From Kribbella amoyensis (GTDB taxonomy: Bacteria > Actinomycetota > Actinomycetes > Propionibacteriales > Kribbellaceae), in contig NZ_VIVK01000001.1 in the NCBI RefSeq assembly GCF_007828865.1, positions 5,952,001 through 6,016,000 of the forward strand: 64,000 bases of DNA. Reading direction: 5' to 3'. Position 1 is the stretch's first letter. Each line of letters begins with the position of its first letter. Shown here one piece after another: positions 44,491 to 53,943 of this stretch. The notes under the pieces are model-generated. The model was given only the letters and a program-made list of their open reading frames with translations. It was not told where the DNA came from and made no database searches. A program made the position numbers and the translations under genes.

Positions 44491-47021
44491 TGCTCAAGCT
44501 GGGCCTCCGCTCGGTGCTGGCCCACCGGCTGCGGTTCGTGCTGTGCACGGTCGCCGTCCTGCTCGGGATCGGGTTCGTCAGCGGCGCGATGATCTTCACC
44601 GACACGCTCTCCGCGGCCCTGAAGAAGAACTTCGCCGGCAGTACCGCCGACCTCACTGTGACCACCGCGCCCGGCCCGAACGACCCGGGTACCGAGGACG
44701 GCCGCACAGCAACCCTGACCAGTGACATCGCGCACCGGATCGCCACGGTGCCCGGGGTGGCGAGCGCGGACGCCCAGCTGCTGCTGCCGGGCATCGAGAT
44801 CCTCGGCAAGGACGGCAAGCCGATCGAGAACTACGGCCTGCAGGCGTACGCGGCGAGCTGGCCGCACGACCAGGCCGGCGCACCGTTCACGGTCGTCCAG
44901 GGCAAGCCGCCGTGGGGTCAGGGTCAGGTCTCGCTCGACCAGACCACCGCGCGCCGGGAGGGGTACGAGCTCGGCCAGGAGGTCAAGATCGTCACCCCGG
45001 CCAAGTCGGTGACGGCGACCCTGACCGCGATCACCACACCGGCCCTGGCCGGCGAGGCCGCGGGGGCACCGCTGGTCGCCTTCGATCCGGCGAGCGCCCA
45101 GCTCCTGCTCCTCGGCAAGGCCGGCTGGACGTCGATCGCCGTCTCGGTGCAGCCCGGCCAGGACCACGAGGCGGTCCGTCAGGCGGTCGCGAACGAGCTG
45201 GGCTCCGGCCCGTACACCGTGCGGACCGCGGCCCAGGTCTCCGCCGACGGGAAGAACGCGCTCGACGACGTCTTCGGCGGCTTCAGCACCGTCCTGATCC
45301 TCTTCGCCGCGCTGGCCTTGTTCGTCGGCGCGTTCCTGATCGTCAACACGTTCGCGATGGTGGTCGCGCAAAGGTCCCGCGAGCTGGCCATGCTCCGCGC
45401 GATCGGCGCCTCCCGGTCCCAGGTCACCGGGACCGTGCTCGCCGAGGCCGTGGTGATCGGCGCCGTCGGCTCGACGGCCGGCCTCGTCCTCGGGATCGCG
45501 GTCGCCGGCGGTATCCAGCTCTTCTACCAGACCCTCGACCTCGCCATCCCGTCCGCGAACCTGCAGATCGGCGCGGCCACCGTCATCGCGAGCTACGTCC
45601 TCGGCATCGGCATCACCCTGGCCGCGGCGTACCCGGCGGCTCGGCGGGCGGGCAAGCTCCCACCGGTCGCCGCGATGCGCGAGGACCACACCGTCCCCGA
45701 ACGGTCCCTCGTGGTCCGGCTCGTCCTCGGCGGCTTCCTGCTGCTGATGGCGCTCATGCTGATCGCCATCGCCTTGGCGGCCCGCGGACTTCCCGGGACC
45801 GTCCTGCTCGCGTTCGGAGCGGCGCTCACCCTGCTCGGGATCGTCCTGATCAGCCCCTTGATCAGCCGGTACGCCGTCCGCTGGCTGATGGCCCCGTTCG
45901 GCCGGAGGGCCCCGGTGACGCTGGGCCGGCGCAACGCCGAGCGCAATCCCCGCCGGACCTCGGCCACCGCCTCGGCGCTGATGATCTCGCTCGCGCTGGT
46001 CAGCGGGCTCGTGGTGATCGCGGCGTCGGCGAAAGCCTCGGTGGACAAGGGCATCTCGGACGCGATCGGGACCGCCGAGTTCGTCGTCGTGAACGAGGGC
46101 GGCGGCGGCTTCAGCCCCCAGGTCGGCGACCGGATCGCCGCCGTCCCGGGCATCGCGGGCGTGCACCGGATCCGCCAGCTCCCGGCCAGGGCCGGCAAGA
46201 CCCCGGTCGCCGTGTCCGGGGTCTCGGACGACACGCTGAAGGGCCCGATCACGGTCGCCGTCGACGAGGGCAGCGTCGACCGCCTCGGCCAGGGCGAGGT
46301 GGTCGTCCCCCGCAACCTGGCCAACGAGCTCAAGCTGTCCGTCGGCGGCAAGCTCGAGCTGACCACCACCAGCGGCACCCGGTCGCTGCCGGTCGGCGCC
46401 GTGATCGCGACGAACCGGCAGGTGGACGCCGTCCTGGTCTCCCTCGGCACCTTCGCCGAGATCGGTGGCCCCGGCACCGACCGGACCCTGTACGTCGACG
46501 TTGCCGAAGGCACCGATCTCGGCCAGGTCCGGCAGGCCGTGCTCGACCGGCTGACGGACTACCCGTCGTTGCTCGTCCGCGACCAGCAGGCGTACGCCGC
46601 GGGCGAACGCGCGCCGATCAACGCGATCCTCGGCGTCGTCGGCGCGTTGCTCGGACTGGCGATCCTGATCGCGCTGCTCGGCATCGTCAACACGCTGGCG
46701 CTGGGCGTGGTCGAGCGGACCCGGGAGATCGGGCTGCTCCGCGCGATCGGGATGGACGGGCCGCAGCTGCGCCGGATGCTCCAGGTGGAGTCGATCGCGA
46801 TCGCGGTGCTCGGGGCGCTGCTCGGCCTGGTGATCGGGGTGCTGTTCGGCTCGATGGTGCAGAAGGTGATGTCCGACGACGGTCTCGCTGTCCTCGACAT
46901 CCCGGTGCTCCAGCTGCTGCTCGCGGTCCTGGTCGCCGCGGCCGTCGGCGTACTCGCCGCCATCTGGCCGTCCCGCCGCGCGGCCCGCCTCGACGTCCTC
47001 CGGGCGATCTCCACCGAATGA
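44490..47021 (+). CDS. FtsX/MacB-like ABC permease with two FtsX domains
   Basis: An 843-residue protein starting MLKLGLRSVLAHRLRFVLCT, with a first helix near residues 15-40, a large extracellular MacB-type domain (about 45-260), three helices (about 265-395), a connecting pair near 430-470, another outer domain and a second three-helix FtsX domain (about 700-840). The tandem arrangement is standard for actinobacterial exporters of this group. The ATP-binding subunit is directly upstream and overlaps by one base. A mechanotransmission or export role in the envelope is expected; the cargo is unknown. Confidence 0.92.
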   Translation: MLKLGLRSVLAHRLRFVLCTVAVLLGIGFVSGAMIFTDTLSAALKKNFAGSTADLTVTTAPGPNDPGTEDGRTATLTSDIAHRIATVPGVASADAQLLLPGIEILGKDGKPIENYGLQAYAASWPHDQAGAPFTVVQGKPPWGQGQVSLDQTTARREGYELGQEVKIVTPAKSVTATLTAITTPALAGEAAGAPLVAFDPASAQLLLLGKAGWTSIAVSVQPGQDHEAVRQAVANELGSGPYTVRTAAQVSADGKNALDDVFGGFSTVLILFAALALFVGAFLIVNTFAMVVAQRSRELAMLRAIGASRSQVTGTVLAEAVVIGAVGSTAGLVLGIAVAGGIQLFYQTLDLAIPSANLQIGAATVIASYVLGIGITLAAAYPAARRAGKLPPVAAMREDHTVPERSLVVRLVLGGFLLLMALMLIAIALAARGLPGTVLLAFGAALTLLGIVLISPLISRYAVRWLMAPFGRRAPVTLGRRNAERNPRRTSATASALMISLALVSGLVVIAASAKASVDKGISDAIGTAEFVVVNEGGGGFSPQVGDRIAAVPGIAGVHRIRQLPARAGKTPVAVSGVSDDTLKGPITVAVDEGSVDRLGQGEVVVPRNLANELKLSVGGKLELTTTSGTRSLPVGAVIATNRQVDAVLVSLGTFAEIGGPGTDRTLYVDVAEGTDLGQVRQAVLDRLTDYPSLLVRDQQAYAAGERAPINAILGVVGALLGLAILIALLGIVNTLALGVVERTREIGLLRAIGMDGPQLRRMLQVESIAIAVLGALLGLVIGVLFGSMVQKVMSDDGLAVLDIPVLQLLLAVLVAAAVGVLAAIWPSRRAARLDVLRAISTE

Positions 47022-47126
47022 ACCGGCCCGGCGCGGGAAGCGTCAGGGAGTGATGCCGTGGCTGCGCAGCGTCCGCTTGGCCCAACCGCAACCTGGTGAG
47101 AGGGTCCCCAAACCGGCATTGACCGG

Positions 47127-47139
47127 TAGCCTGCCGGTG
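47127..47139 (+). promoter_or_regulatory. Candidate leaderless -10 box before iclR
   Basis: TAGCCT (47127-47132) is six bases before the GTG at 47139, with no ribosome binding site in between. The 117 bases after the permease stop codon (47022-47138) show no strong hairpin. Confidence 0.4.
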
Positions 47140-47897
47140 TGCCGGGCAGCGTCCAGTCGATCGAGCGAGCTGCCGCAGTGCTGCGTCTGCTCGCCGCTGC
47201 CCAGAACGGCCTCGGGGTCGCCGATCTGGGCAACGCTCTCGGCCTGCCGAAGCCGACCGTGCACGGGATCCTGCGCACGTTGCACCAGGTCGGGTTCGTC
47301 GAGCAGGACCACAGCGGGGCGCATTACCACCTGAGCGACGCCTTCGGCCGGCTCGGTGAGACGTACCTGGATCCGAACGAGCTGCGCAGCCGGGCGATCA
47401 ACTGGGCCGACTCGCTCGCGTCCCGCAGCGGCGAGGTGGTCCGGGTGGGCCGGCTGGTCGAGGGCAAGGTCGTGGTCGTGCACCACGTGTTCCGCCCCGA
47501 CGACAGCGACCAGAACCTGGACGTCGGGACCACGTTGCCGCCGCACGCGTGCGCGCTCGGCAAAGCCGTGCTGGCTTTCGATACCAGCGGAGCCGCGAAA
47601 CCGCGCAGACTGGAAGCGTTCACGACCAGGACGATCGTGGATCCGGCCCGGCTGGCCGAAGAGCTGGCCGCGGTCCGGACGAAGGGGTGGGCCGGGGAGT
47701 TCGAGGAGCACACCGTGGAACTGGCGGGGATCGCGGCGCCGATCCGCGGGCTGGGTGGACTGGTGGTCGGGGCGGTCGGGCTGACCGGCCGGATCGAACG
47801 GATCTGCGACAGCCGGCTGCGGCACCGTGCCGACCTGGTCACCATGGTGCGCGCCGCTGCCGAGGCGATCGGCCGGGACCTGCGGGAGGACCGTTGA
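47139..47897 (+). CDS. IclR-family regulator of glycerol genes
   Basis: A 252-residue IclR-type repressor/activator. An N-terminal winged helix (VQSIERAAAVLRLLAAAQNG, LGLPKPTVHGILRTL) is followed by the IclR ligand domain (HHVFRPDD, LPPHACALGKAVLAF, EFEEHTVELAGIAAPI). In Streptomyces the IclR-like GylR controls the glycerol operon, and here the gene is 73 bases upstream of a glycerol kinase, so glycerol or glycerol-3-phosphate is a reasonable ligand. The GTG start is probably leaderless. Confidence 0.92.
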   Translation: MPGSVQSIERAAAVLRLLAAAQNGLGVADLGNALGLPKPTVHGILRTLHQVGFVEQDHSGAHYHLSDAFGRLGETYLDPNELRSRAINWADSLASRSGEVVRVGRLVEGKVVVVHHVFRPDDSDQNLDVGTTLPPHACALGKAVLAFDTSGAAKPRRLEAFTTRTIVDPARLAEELAAVRTKGWAGEFEEHTVELAGIAAPIRGLGGLVVGAVGLTGRIERICDSRLRHRADLVTMVRAAAEAIGRDLREDR

Positions 47898-47970
47898 CGG
47901 CCGGACCACTCAGGGGGCGTGGGAAACCACGGGTCAGCAGGATCAGCCAAGGTGGCGGGGAGGACGCCTG

Positions 47971-49479
47971 ATGGCAGAACAGTTCGTAGCGGCGGTGGAC
48001 CAGGGGACGAATTCGACCAGGTGCATCCTGTTCGACCGGCGCGGCCGGCTCGTCTCGGTGGCCCAGCGCGAGCACAAGCAGCATTTTCCGAAACCCGGCT
48101 GGGTCGAGCACGACGCGGAGGAGATCTGGCGCAACGTCACCCGGGTGGTCCCGGCCGCGGTGCGCCAGATCGGCGCCGATCCGGGCCAGATCGTTGCCAT
48201 CGGCATCACCAACCAGCGGGAGACCAGTCTGCTCTGGGACCGCCGGACCGGGCAGCCGATCGGGCACGCGGTGGTCTGGCAGGACACCCGGACCGACCGG
48301 CTGATCACCGAACTGGCCGGCGACGAGGGGGTCGACCGGTACGCCGATCTGTGCGGCTTGCCGTTGACTACGTACTTCTCGGCACCGCGGTTGCGCTGGA
48401 TGCTCGACCACACCCCCGGGCTGCACGCCCGGGCGGAACGCGGCGAGGTCCTGTTCGGCACGATGGAGAGCTGGCTGATCTGGAACTTCACCGGCGGCCC
48501 GGCCGGCGGACTGCACGTGACCGACGTGACGAACGCCAGCCGGACGATGCTGATGAACATCGAGACGCTGGAGTGGGACGACACCCTGCTGGACGCGTTC
48601 GGCGTCCCGAAGACCGTGCTGCCGGAGATCCGGCCGTCGTCCGGCGTGTTCGCGACGGCGACCGAGGTACTGCCGGGAGTACGGATCGGGGCCGCGCTCG
48701 GCGACCAGCAGGCGGCGCTGTTCGGCCAGACCTGTTTCAGTCCCGGCGAGGCGAAGTGCACGTACGGCACCGGGTCGTTCCTGCTGCTCAACACGGGCAA
48801 GGAGATCGTCCGGTCGACGCACGGCATGCTCACCACTGTCGCGTACCAGATCGGCCCGCAACCCGCGGCGTACGCGCTGGAGGGGTCGATGGCGGTGACC
48901 GGCTCGCTGGTGCAGTGGTTCCGCGACGGGCTCGGCCTGATCCACACCGCGGCCGAGATCGAGACGCTGGCGCGGACCGTGGAGGACAACGGCGGGGCGT
49001 ACATCGTGCCCGCGTTCTCCGGGTTGTTCGCGCCGCACTGGCGGAGCGAGGCGCGCGGCGTGATCGCGGGGCTCACGTCGTACATCACCAAGGGGCACCT
49101 GGCCCGGGCGGTGCTGGAGGCGACCGGGTTCCAGACGCTCGAGGTGGTGAACGCGATGAACGCGGACTCGGGGATCGCGCTGACCGCGCTCAAGGTGGAC
49201 GGCGGGATGACCGCGAACAACCTGCTGATGCAGTTCCTCGCCGACCTGCTCGACGTCCCCGTGGTCCGGCCGATGGTGACCGAGACGGTCTCCCTCGGCG
49301 CGGCGTACGCGGCCGGCCTGGCCGTCGGCTACTGGCCCGACCTGCAGGGTCTGCGGAGCAACTGGCACCGGGCCGGCCAGTGGGTGCCGCACATGGAGGA
49401 CGACCGGCGGACCAGCGAGTACGCGAACTGGCAGTCCGCCGTCGAACGCACCTTCGGCTGGATCCGCCCGGACCAGTAG
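47971..49479 (+). CDS. glpK: Glycerol kinase (copy 1)
   Basis: A FGGY-family glycerol kinase of 502 residues that phosphorylates glycerol to glycerol-3-phosphate. It begins MAEQFVAAVDQGTNSTRCILFD and has GITNQRETSLLWD, LGDQQAALFGQTCF and the second-domain DGGMTANNLLMQFLAD. GGGGAGG lies seven bases before the ATG. It lies behind iclR and faces glpD; it differs clearly from the second kinase at 51297-52814, so this is an old duplication or separate acquisition. The substrate could have shifted, but the signature residues are kept. Confidence 0.93.
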   Translation: MAEQFVAAVDQGTNSTRCILFDRRGRLVSVAQREHKQHFPKPGWVEHDAEEIWRNVTRVVPAAVRQIGADPGQIVAIGITNQRETSLLWDRRTGQPIGHAVVWQDTRTDRLITELAGDEGVDRYADLCGLPLTTYFSAPRLRWMLDHTPGLHARAERGEVLFGTMESWLIWNFTGGPAGGLHVTDVTNASRTMLMNIETLEWDDTLLDAFGVPKTVLPEIRPSSGVFATATEVLPGVRIGAALGDQQAALFGQTCFSPGEAKCTYGTGSFLLLNTGKEIVRSTHGMLTTVAYQIGPQPAAYALEGSMAVTGSLVQWFRDGLGLIHTAAEIETLARTVEDNGGAYIVPAFSGLFAPHWRSEARGVIAGLTSYITKGHLARAVLEATGFQTLEVVNAMNADSGIALTALKVDGGMTANNLLMQFLADLLDVPVVRPMVTETVSLGAAYAAGLAVGYWPDLQGLRSNWHRAGQWVPHMEDDRRTSEYANWQSAVERTFGWIRPDQ

Positions 49480-49485
49480 TTGCCC

Positions 49486-49531
49486 GCAGCTCCTGGTCGC
49501 GGGACCTCACGGCGCCGCGACCAGGAGCTGC
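49486..49531. terminator. 17-bp perfect bidirectional terminator between glpK copy 1 and glpD
   Basis: Arms GCAGCTCCTGGTCGCGG (49486-49502) and CCGCGACCAGGAGCTGC (49515-49531) enclose 12 bases. They fill the whole gap between the two convergent stop codons. Confidence 0.9.
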
Positions 49532-51244
49532 TCAGATCGGTGAGACGATGTCCGGCGCTTCCAGCCGGACCTTGTCGGCCGACTCGTCGTCGGGCTGGTC
49601 CTGGGAGTCGCGCTCGGACTGGACCCGGCGCAGGTAGTACGACACCTCGCGCTCGATCGTCTGCTCGTCCCAGCCGAGCACCGGGGCCATCAGCCTTGCG
49701 GCCGCCTCGGCCGTCCCGACCCCGCGGTCCCAGGCCTCGATCGAGATCCGGGTCCGCCTTGCCAGCGCGTCGTCCAGGTGCCGGGCGCCCTCGGCCCGGG
49801 CCGCGTAGACGATCTCGGCCTTCAGGTAGTCCTGCGCGCCGGGCAGCTGCTCGCCGAGCGACGGGTCCTCCTCGACCAGGTCGAGCACCTCCTCGACCAG
49901 GGCGCCGTACCGGTTCAGCAGATGCTCGATCCGGGCCACGTGCAGGCCCGACCGCTGCGCGATCAGGTGCCGCTGGTTCCACAGCGCGTGGTACCCGTCG
50001 GCGCCGACCAGCGGGAGGTTCTTGGTGACCGACTTCGGCACCCGCCCGTCCAGCGCGTTCGCGGCCGCGTCGATCGCGTCCTTGGCCATCACCCGGTACG
50101 TCGTGTACTTGCCGCCGGCCACCACCACAAGCCCGGGGGCCGCGTGCGCGACGACGTGCTCGCGGGACAGCTTGGAGGTGCTCTCCGACTCCCCTGCCAG
50201 CAGCGGCCGCAGTCCGGCGTACACGCCCTCCACGTCCTCGCGGGTCAGCGGCGTGGTCAGCACCGCGTTCACGTGGTCGAGCAGGTACTCGATGTCCTTG
50301 CTGGTCGCGGCCGGGTGGGCCTTGTCCAGGTGCCAGTCGGTGTCGGTGGTCCCGATCAGCCAGTGCCGGCCCCACGGGATGATGAACAGCACGGACTTCT
50401 CGGTCCGCAGGATCATCCCGCTGCTGGACTGGATCCGGTCCTTCGGCACCACCAGGTGGATGCCCTTCGACGCGCGGACGTGGTACTGCCCGCGTTCGCC
50501 CACCATCGCCTGCGTCTCGTCGGTCCAGACCCCGGTCGCGTTCACGACCTGCTTGGCCCGGATCTCGAACTCACGGCCGCTCTCCAGGTCCTTGGCCTGG
50601 ACCCCGGTGACCCGCTCGCCCTGCCGGACGAACCCGGTCACCTTCACCCGGTTCGCGACGTGGGCACCGTAGGAGGCGGCCGTCCGGGCCAGCTCCATCG
50701 TGTGCCGGGCGTCGTCCACCTGGGCGTCGTAGTACTGGATCGCGCCGACCAGGGCGGACTTCTTCAGGCTCGGGACCAGCCGCATCGCCCCGCGCCGGGT
50801 CAGGTGCCGATGGATCGGCAGCCCGGCCCCGTGGCCGGAGCTGAACGCCATCCCGTCGTACAGGGCCACGCCGGCGCCCGCGTAGAACCGCTCCCACCCG
50901 CGGTGCTGCAGCGGGTACAGGAAGGGCACCGGCTTGACCAGGTGCGGCGCCAGGCGCTGCAGGAGCAGACCGCGCTCCTGCAACGCCTCGTGCACCAGCC
51001 GGAAGTCCAGCATCTCGAGATACCGCAGTCCGCCATGGACCAGCTTGCTGGACCGGCTGGAGGTCCCACTCGCGAAGTCGCGGGCCTCCAGCAGTCCCGT
51101 GGTCAGACCCCGGGTCGCGGCGTCGAGCGCCGATCCGGTGCCGACCACCCCGCCACCGATCACCAGGACGTCCAGTTCCCGGCCGTCCGCCATCGCGTCG
51201 ATGGCCTCGGTCCTCGCCTGCGGTGACAGAGCCACTACACCCAC
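49532..51244 (-). CDS. glpD: Aerobic glycerol-3-phosphate dehydrogenase
   Basis: GlpD is the FAD-dependent, membrane-associated enzyme that oxidises glycerol-3-phosphate to dihydroxyacetone phosphate. The 570-residue protein has the FAD-binding VLVIGGGVVGTGSALDAATRG, the signature GTSSRSSKLVHGGLRYLE, IGTTDTDW and AGGKYTTYRVMAKD. A C-terminal helical domain covers residues 400-540. The GTG at 51244 has GGAAGGA upstream; a second GTG nine bases further in is less well placed. It is the last gene of glpF-glpK-glpD. Confidence 0.96.
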   Translation of the reverse strand: MGVVALSPQARTEAIDAMADGRELDVLVIGGGVVGTGSALDAATRGLTTGLLEARDFASGTSSRSSKLVHGGLRYLEMLDFRLVHEALQERGLLLQRLAPHLVKPVPFLYPLQHRGWERFYAGAGVALYDGMAFSSGHGAGLPIHRHLTRRGAMRLVPSLKKSALVGAIQYYDAQVDDARHTMELARTAASYGAHVANRVKVTGFVRQGERVTGVQAKDLESGREFEIRAKQVVNATGVWTDETQAMVGERGQYHVRASKGIHLVVPKDRIQSSSGMILRTEKSVLFIIPWGRHWLIGTTDTDWHLDKAHPAATSKDIEYLLDHVNAVLTTPLTREDVEGVYAGLRPLLAGESESTSKLSREHVVAHAAPGLVVVAGGKYTTYRVMAKDAIDAAANALDGRVPKSVTKNLPLVGADGYHALWNQRHLIAQRSGLHVARIEHLLNRYGALVEEVLDLVEEDPSLGEQLPGAQDYLKAEIVYAARAEGARHLDDALARRTRISIEAWDRGVGTAEAAARLMAPVLGWDEQTIEREVSYYLRRVQSERDSQDQPDDESADKVRLEAPDIVSPI

Positions 51245-51296
51245 TGTGCTGTTCCTTCCGGTTGTTCTCGTACTGCGTGTTGCCGGGCCGTCGCCG

Positions 51297-52814
51297 TCAG
51301 TCGACGTCGACCCAGTCCAGGGTGCGCTGGACCGCCTTCTGCCAGCCCGCGTACCCCTTCGCGCGCTGGTCCTCGTTCCACTGTGGCTCCCAGCGCTTCG
51401 CCTCGTTCCAGTTCTGCACCAGCTCTTCCTTGGTGTTCCAGAACCCGACCGCCAGGCCGGCCGCGTAGGCCGCCCCGAGGGCCGTGGTCTCCGCGACGAC
51501 CGGCTTGCTGACCGGGACGCCGAGGATGTCGGCCTGCATCTGCATGCAGAGCTCGTTGGCGGTGATGCCACCGTCCACCTTCAGCACGTCCAGCTTCACG
51601 CCGGAGTCCTTCTCCATCGCGTCCGAGACGTCCTTGCTCTGGTAGCAGATCGCTTCCAGTGTTGCTCGGGCCAGGTGGGCGTTGGTGTTGAACCGGGACA
51701 GCCCGACGATCGCACCGCGCGCGTCGGACCGCCAGTACGGTGCGAACAGCCCGGAGAACGCCGGCACGAAGTACACGCCGCCGTTGTCCTCGACCTGCCG
51801 GGCCAGCGTCTCGGTCTCCGCCGCGCCGGAGATGATGCCGAGCTGGTCCCGCAGCCACTGGACGGCCGACCCGGTCACCGCGATCGAGCCCTCCAGCGCG
51901 TACACCGGTGCCTCGTCGCCGAACTTGTAGCACATCGTCGTGAGCAGGCCCGCCTTCGAGCGGACCAGCTCGGTGCCGGTGTTCAGCAGCATGAAGTTGC
52001 CGGTGCCGTAGGTGTTCTTGGCCTCGCCGGGGTTGAAGCAGACCTGCCCGACGGTGGCCGCCTGCTGGTCGCCCAGGTCACCGGTCAGCGGCACCACGCC
52101 GCCGATCGGGCCGTTCGCCAGCGTCTCGCCGTACTTGCTCGGATCCGACGACGGCCGGATCTCCGGCAGCATCTGCCGCGGGATGTTGAAGAACGAGATC
52201 AGCTCGTCGTCCCAGTCGAGCGTCTCCAGGTTCATCAGCATCGTCCGGCTGGCGTTGGTCACATCGGTGATGTGGACGCCGCCGTCGGTCCCGCCGGTGA
52301 GGTTCCAGAGCAGCCAGGTGTCGGTGTTGCCGAACACGGCGTCACCGGCCTCGGCGGCCTCGCGGACCCCGTCGACGTTCTCCAGGATCCACTGGACCTT
52401 GCCGGCCGAGAAGTACGTCGCCGGTGGCAGCCCGGCCTTCTGCCGGATCACGTCGCCCTTGCCCTCGCGTTCCAGGGCGGAGGCGATCCGGTCGGTCCGG
52501 GTGTCCTGCCAGACGATCGCGTTGTAGTAGGGGCGGCCGGTCCGCTTGTTCCAGACCACGGCCGTCTCACGCTGGTTGGTGATCCCGAGCGCCGCCAGGT
52601 CGCTCGACTGCAGACCTTTCGCGTTCATCGCGGTGCGGATCACCGAGCTGGTCCGCTCCCAGATCTCCACCGGGTTGTGCTCGACCCAGCCCGCCTGCGG
52701 CAGGATCTGCTCGTGCTCCAGCTGGTGGATCGCCACCTCGTTGCCGGAGTGGTCGAAGATCATGAATCGGGTGCTCGTGGTGCCCTGGTCGACGGCACCG
52801 ACGAAGTCAGCCAT
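51297..52814 (-). CDS. glpK: Glycerol kinase (copy 2, in glpFKD operon)
   Basis: A 505-residue glycerol kinase beginning MADFVGAVDQGTTSTRFMIFD, with GITNQRETAVVWN, VPLTGDLGDQQAATVGQVCF and VDGGITANELCMQMQADILG. It is much closer to the standard bacterial GlpK than copy 1. GAGAGGAAG precedes the ATG at 52814; the longer frame adds six residues without support. It lies 39 bases after glpF and 52 bases before glpD, in the classical facilitator-kinase-dehydrogenase order. Confidence 0.97.
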   Translation of the reverse strand: MADFVGAVDQGTTSTRFMIFDHSGNEVAIHQLEHEQILPQAGWVEHNPVEIWERTSSVIRTAMNAKGLQSSDLAALGITNQRETAVVWNKRTGRPYYNAIVWQDTRTDRIASALEREGKGDVIRQKAGLPPATYFSAGKVQWILENVDGVREAAEAGDAVFGNTDTWLLWNLTGGTDGGVHITDVTNASRTMLMNLETLDWDDELISFFNIPRQMLPEIRPSSDPSKYGETLANGPIGGVVPLTGDLGDQQAATVGQVCFNPGEAKNTYGTGNFMLLNTGTELVRSKAGLLTTMCYKFGDEAPVYALEGSIAVTGSAVQWLRDQLGIISGAAETETLARQVEDNGGVYFVPAFSGLFAPYWRSDARGAIVGLSRFNTNAHLARATLEAICYQSKDVSDAMEKDSGVKLDVLKVDGGITANELCMQMQADILGVPVSKPVVAETTALGAAYAAGLAVGFWNTKEELVQNWNEAKRWEPQWNEDQRAKGYAGWQKAVQRTLDWVDVD

Positions 52815-52853
52815 GGAACTTCCTCTCCTCACACTGCGCTGTCCTGCGGCGGG

Positions 52854-53693
52854 TCATGCTGTGGTCTCCGGCTCGGGGACCCGGCCCGGCTCCTCGTCCG
52901 CGTCACCGACCGGCAGGTGCCGGCCGACCAGCAGGTCGTAGAGGAACGCGCCGATGAGCGCCCCGACGATCGGTCCCACGATCGGGACCCAGAAATAGGG
53001 ATCCCCGAACTGGTCCTTGAAGGCTTGCCCTCCGTAGCCGGTGATGGCGGAGGCCAACCGTGGCCCGAAGTCACGCGCCGGGTTGATCGCGTATCCGGCC
53101 AGGGTGCCCCAGGCCATCCCGATCCCGACCACCAGCAGCCCGATCAGGAACGGGCCGAGGTTCGCGGCCGGAGCCGTGTTGCGCAGGTCGACGATGGCCA
53201 GGATGACCAACATGAGGATCGCGGTACCGATCACCTGGTCGAGCAGACCGCCCCACATCCCGACCCCGAGTTCCACGTTGCCGTTGCCCGGCAGGGTGGA
53301 GAACACGCCCTGACTCTTGATTCCGAGATCGGGGTCGAACTTGGTCAGCACCTCGTTGTAGTTCCAGCGGACCACCAGTGCCGCCGCGAACGCGCCGAGG
53401 AACTGCGCACCGATGTACGGCAGCACCTTCCGCCAGGCGAACCCGCGGAACGCCGCCAGGGCGATCGTCACCGCGGGATTGATGTGGGCACCGCTGATCC
53501 GGGCTGACACGTACACACCCATGGTCACGCCGATACCCCAGGCCCATGCGATCGAGTCGTGATCCCCGATGCCGCCGGCCACCACTTGGGCCACCACGCC
53601 GACGCCGAACAGGATCAGGATGAACGTTCCGGCGAACTCGGCCGAACACTCCCCCAGAAGGGTCCGCGCCTTGACCGCCTCGGTCGTAGCCAT
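52854..53693 (-). CDS. glpF: Glycerol facilitator (aquaporin family)
   Basis: A 279-residue MIP channel with six membrane helices and both NPA boxes: NPAVTIALAAF and, with the arginine filter residue, NPARDFGPRL. The loop GRDFG-like extension of aquaglyceroporins is present. GGAAGGGAGG lies upstream of the ATG at 53693; the longer frame into the upstream region is not used. Glycerol entering here is phosphorylated by the kinase encoded next. Confidence 0.96.
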   Translation of the reverse strand: MATTEAVKARTLLGECSAEFAGTFILILFGVGVVAQVVAGGIGDHDSIAWAWGIGVTMGVYVSARISGAHINPAVTIALAAFRGFAWRKVLPYIGAQFLGAFAAALVVRWNYNEVLTKFDPDLGIKSQGVFSTLPGNGNVELGVGMWGGLLDQVIGTAILMLVILAIVDLRNTAPAANLGPFLIGLLVVGIGMAWGTLAGYAINPARDFGPRLASAITGYGGQAFKDQFGDPYFWVPIVGPIVGALIGAFLYDLLVGRHLPVGDADEEPGRVPEPETTA

Positions 53694-53771
53694 GCTTGAC
53701 CTCCCTTCCACCCCGTGACGACCACGGAGAACTGGAATGTAGGAGCGTCTGCGAGGCGGCACAACGCTTGT

Positions 53772-53790
53772 CGTTCGACATTGTCGAACG
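53772..53790. promoter_or_regulatory. 19-bp perfect palindrome upstream of glpF, candidate IclR operator
   Basis: CGTTCGACATTGTCGAACG has 9-bp perfect arms around one central base, 79 bases before the glpF start codon. IclR regulators bind palindromes of this size, and an IclR gene lies at the other end of the glycerol cluster. No second copy was seen in front of iclR or glpK copy 1. The rest of 53694-53943 holds nothing else recognisable. Confidence 0.6.
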
Positions 53791-53943
53791 GTGCCGGACG
53801 GTCCCGGGCCGCGACACTCCGCGCCCGCTCATAAGACCTCTCGGGGCACTGGTCCGACGCTGGAAAAAAGTTGCCCGCAACGGCAACCGGAAGGTGGTCC
53901 CGGCGCGTCCTGTCTACGGGACGAGCCTGGGGGAAGGGACGAG

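Noticed and set aside
47971..52814. Assembly duplication of glpK
   Set aside because: The two kinases differ along their whole length at protein and DNA level and lie on opposite strands in different contexts.
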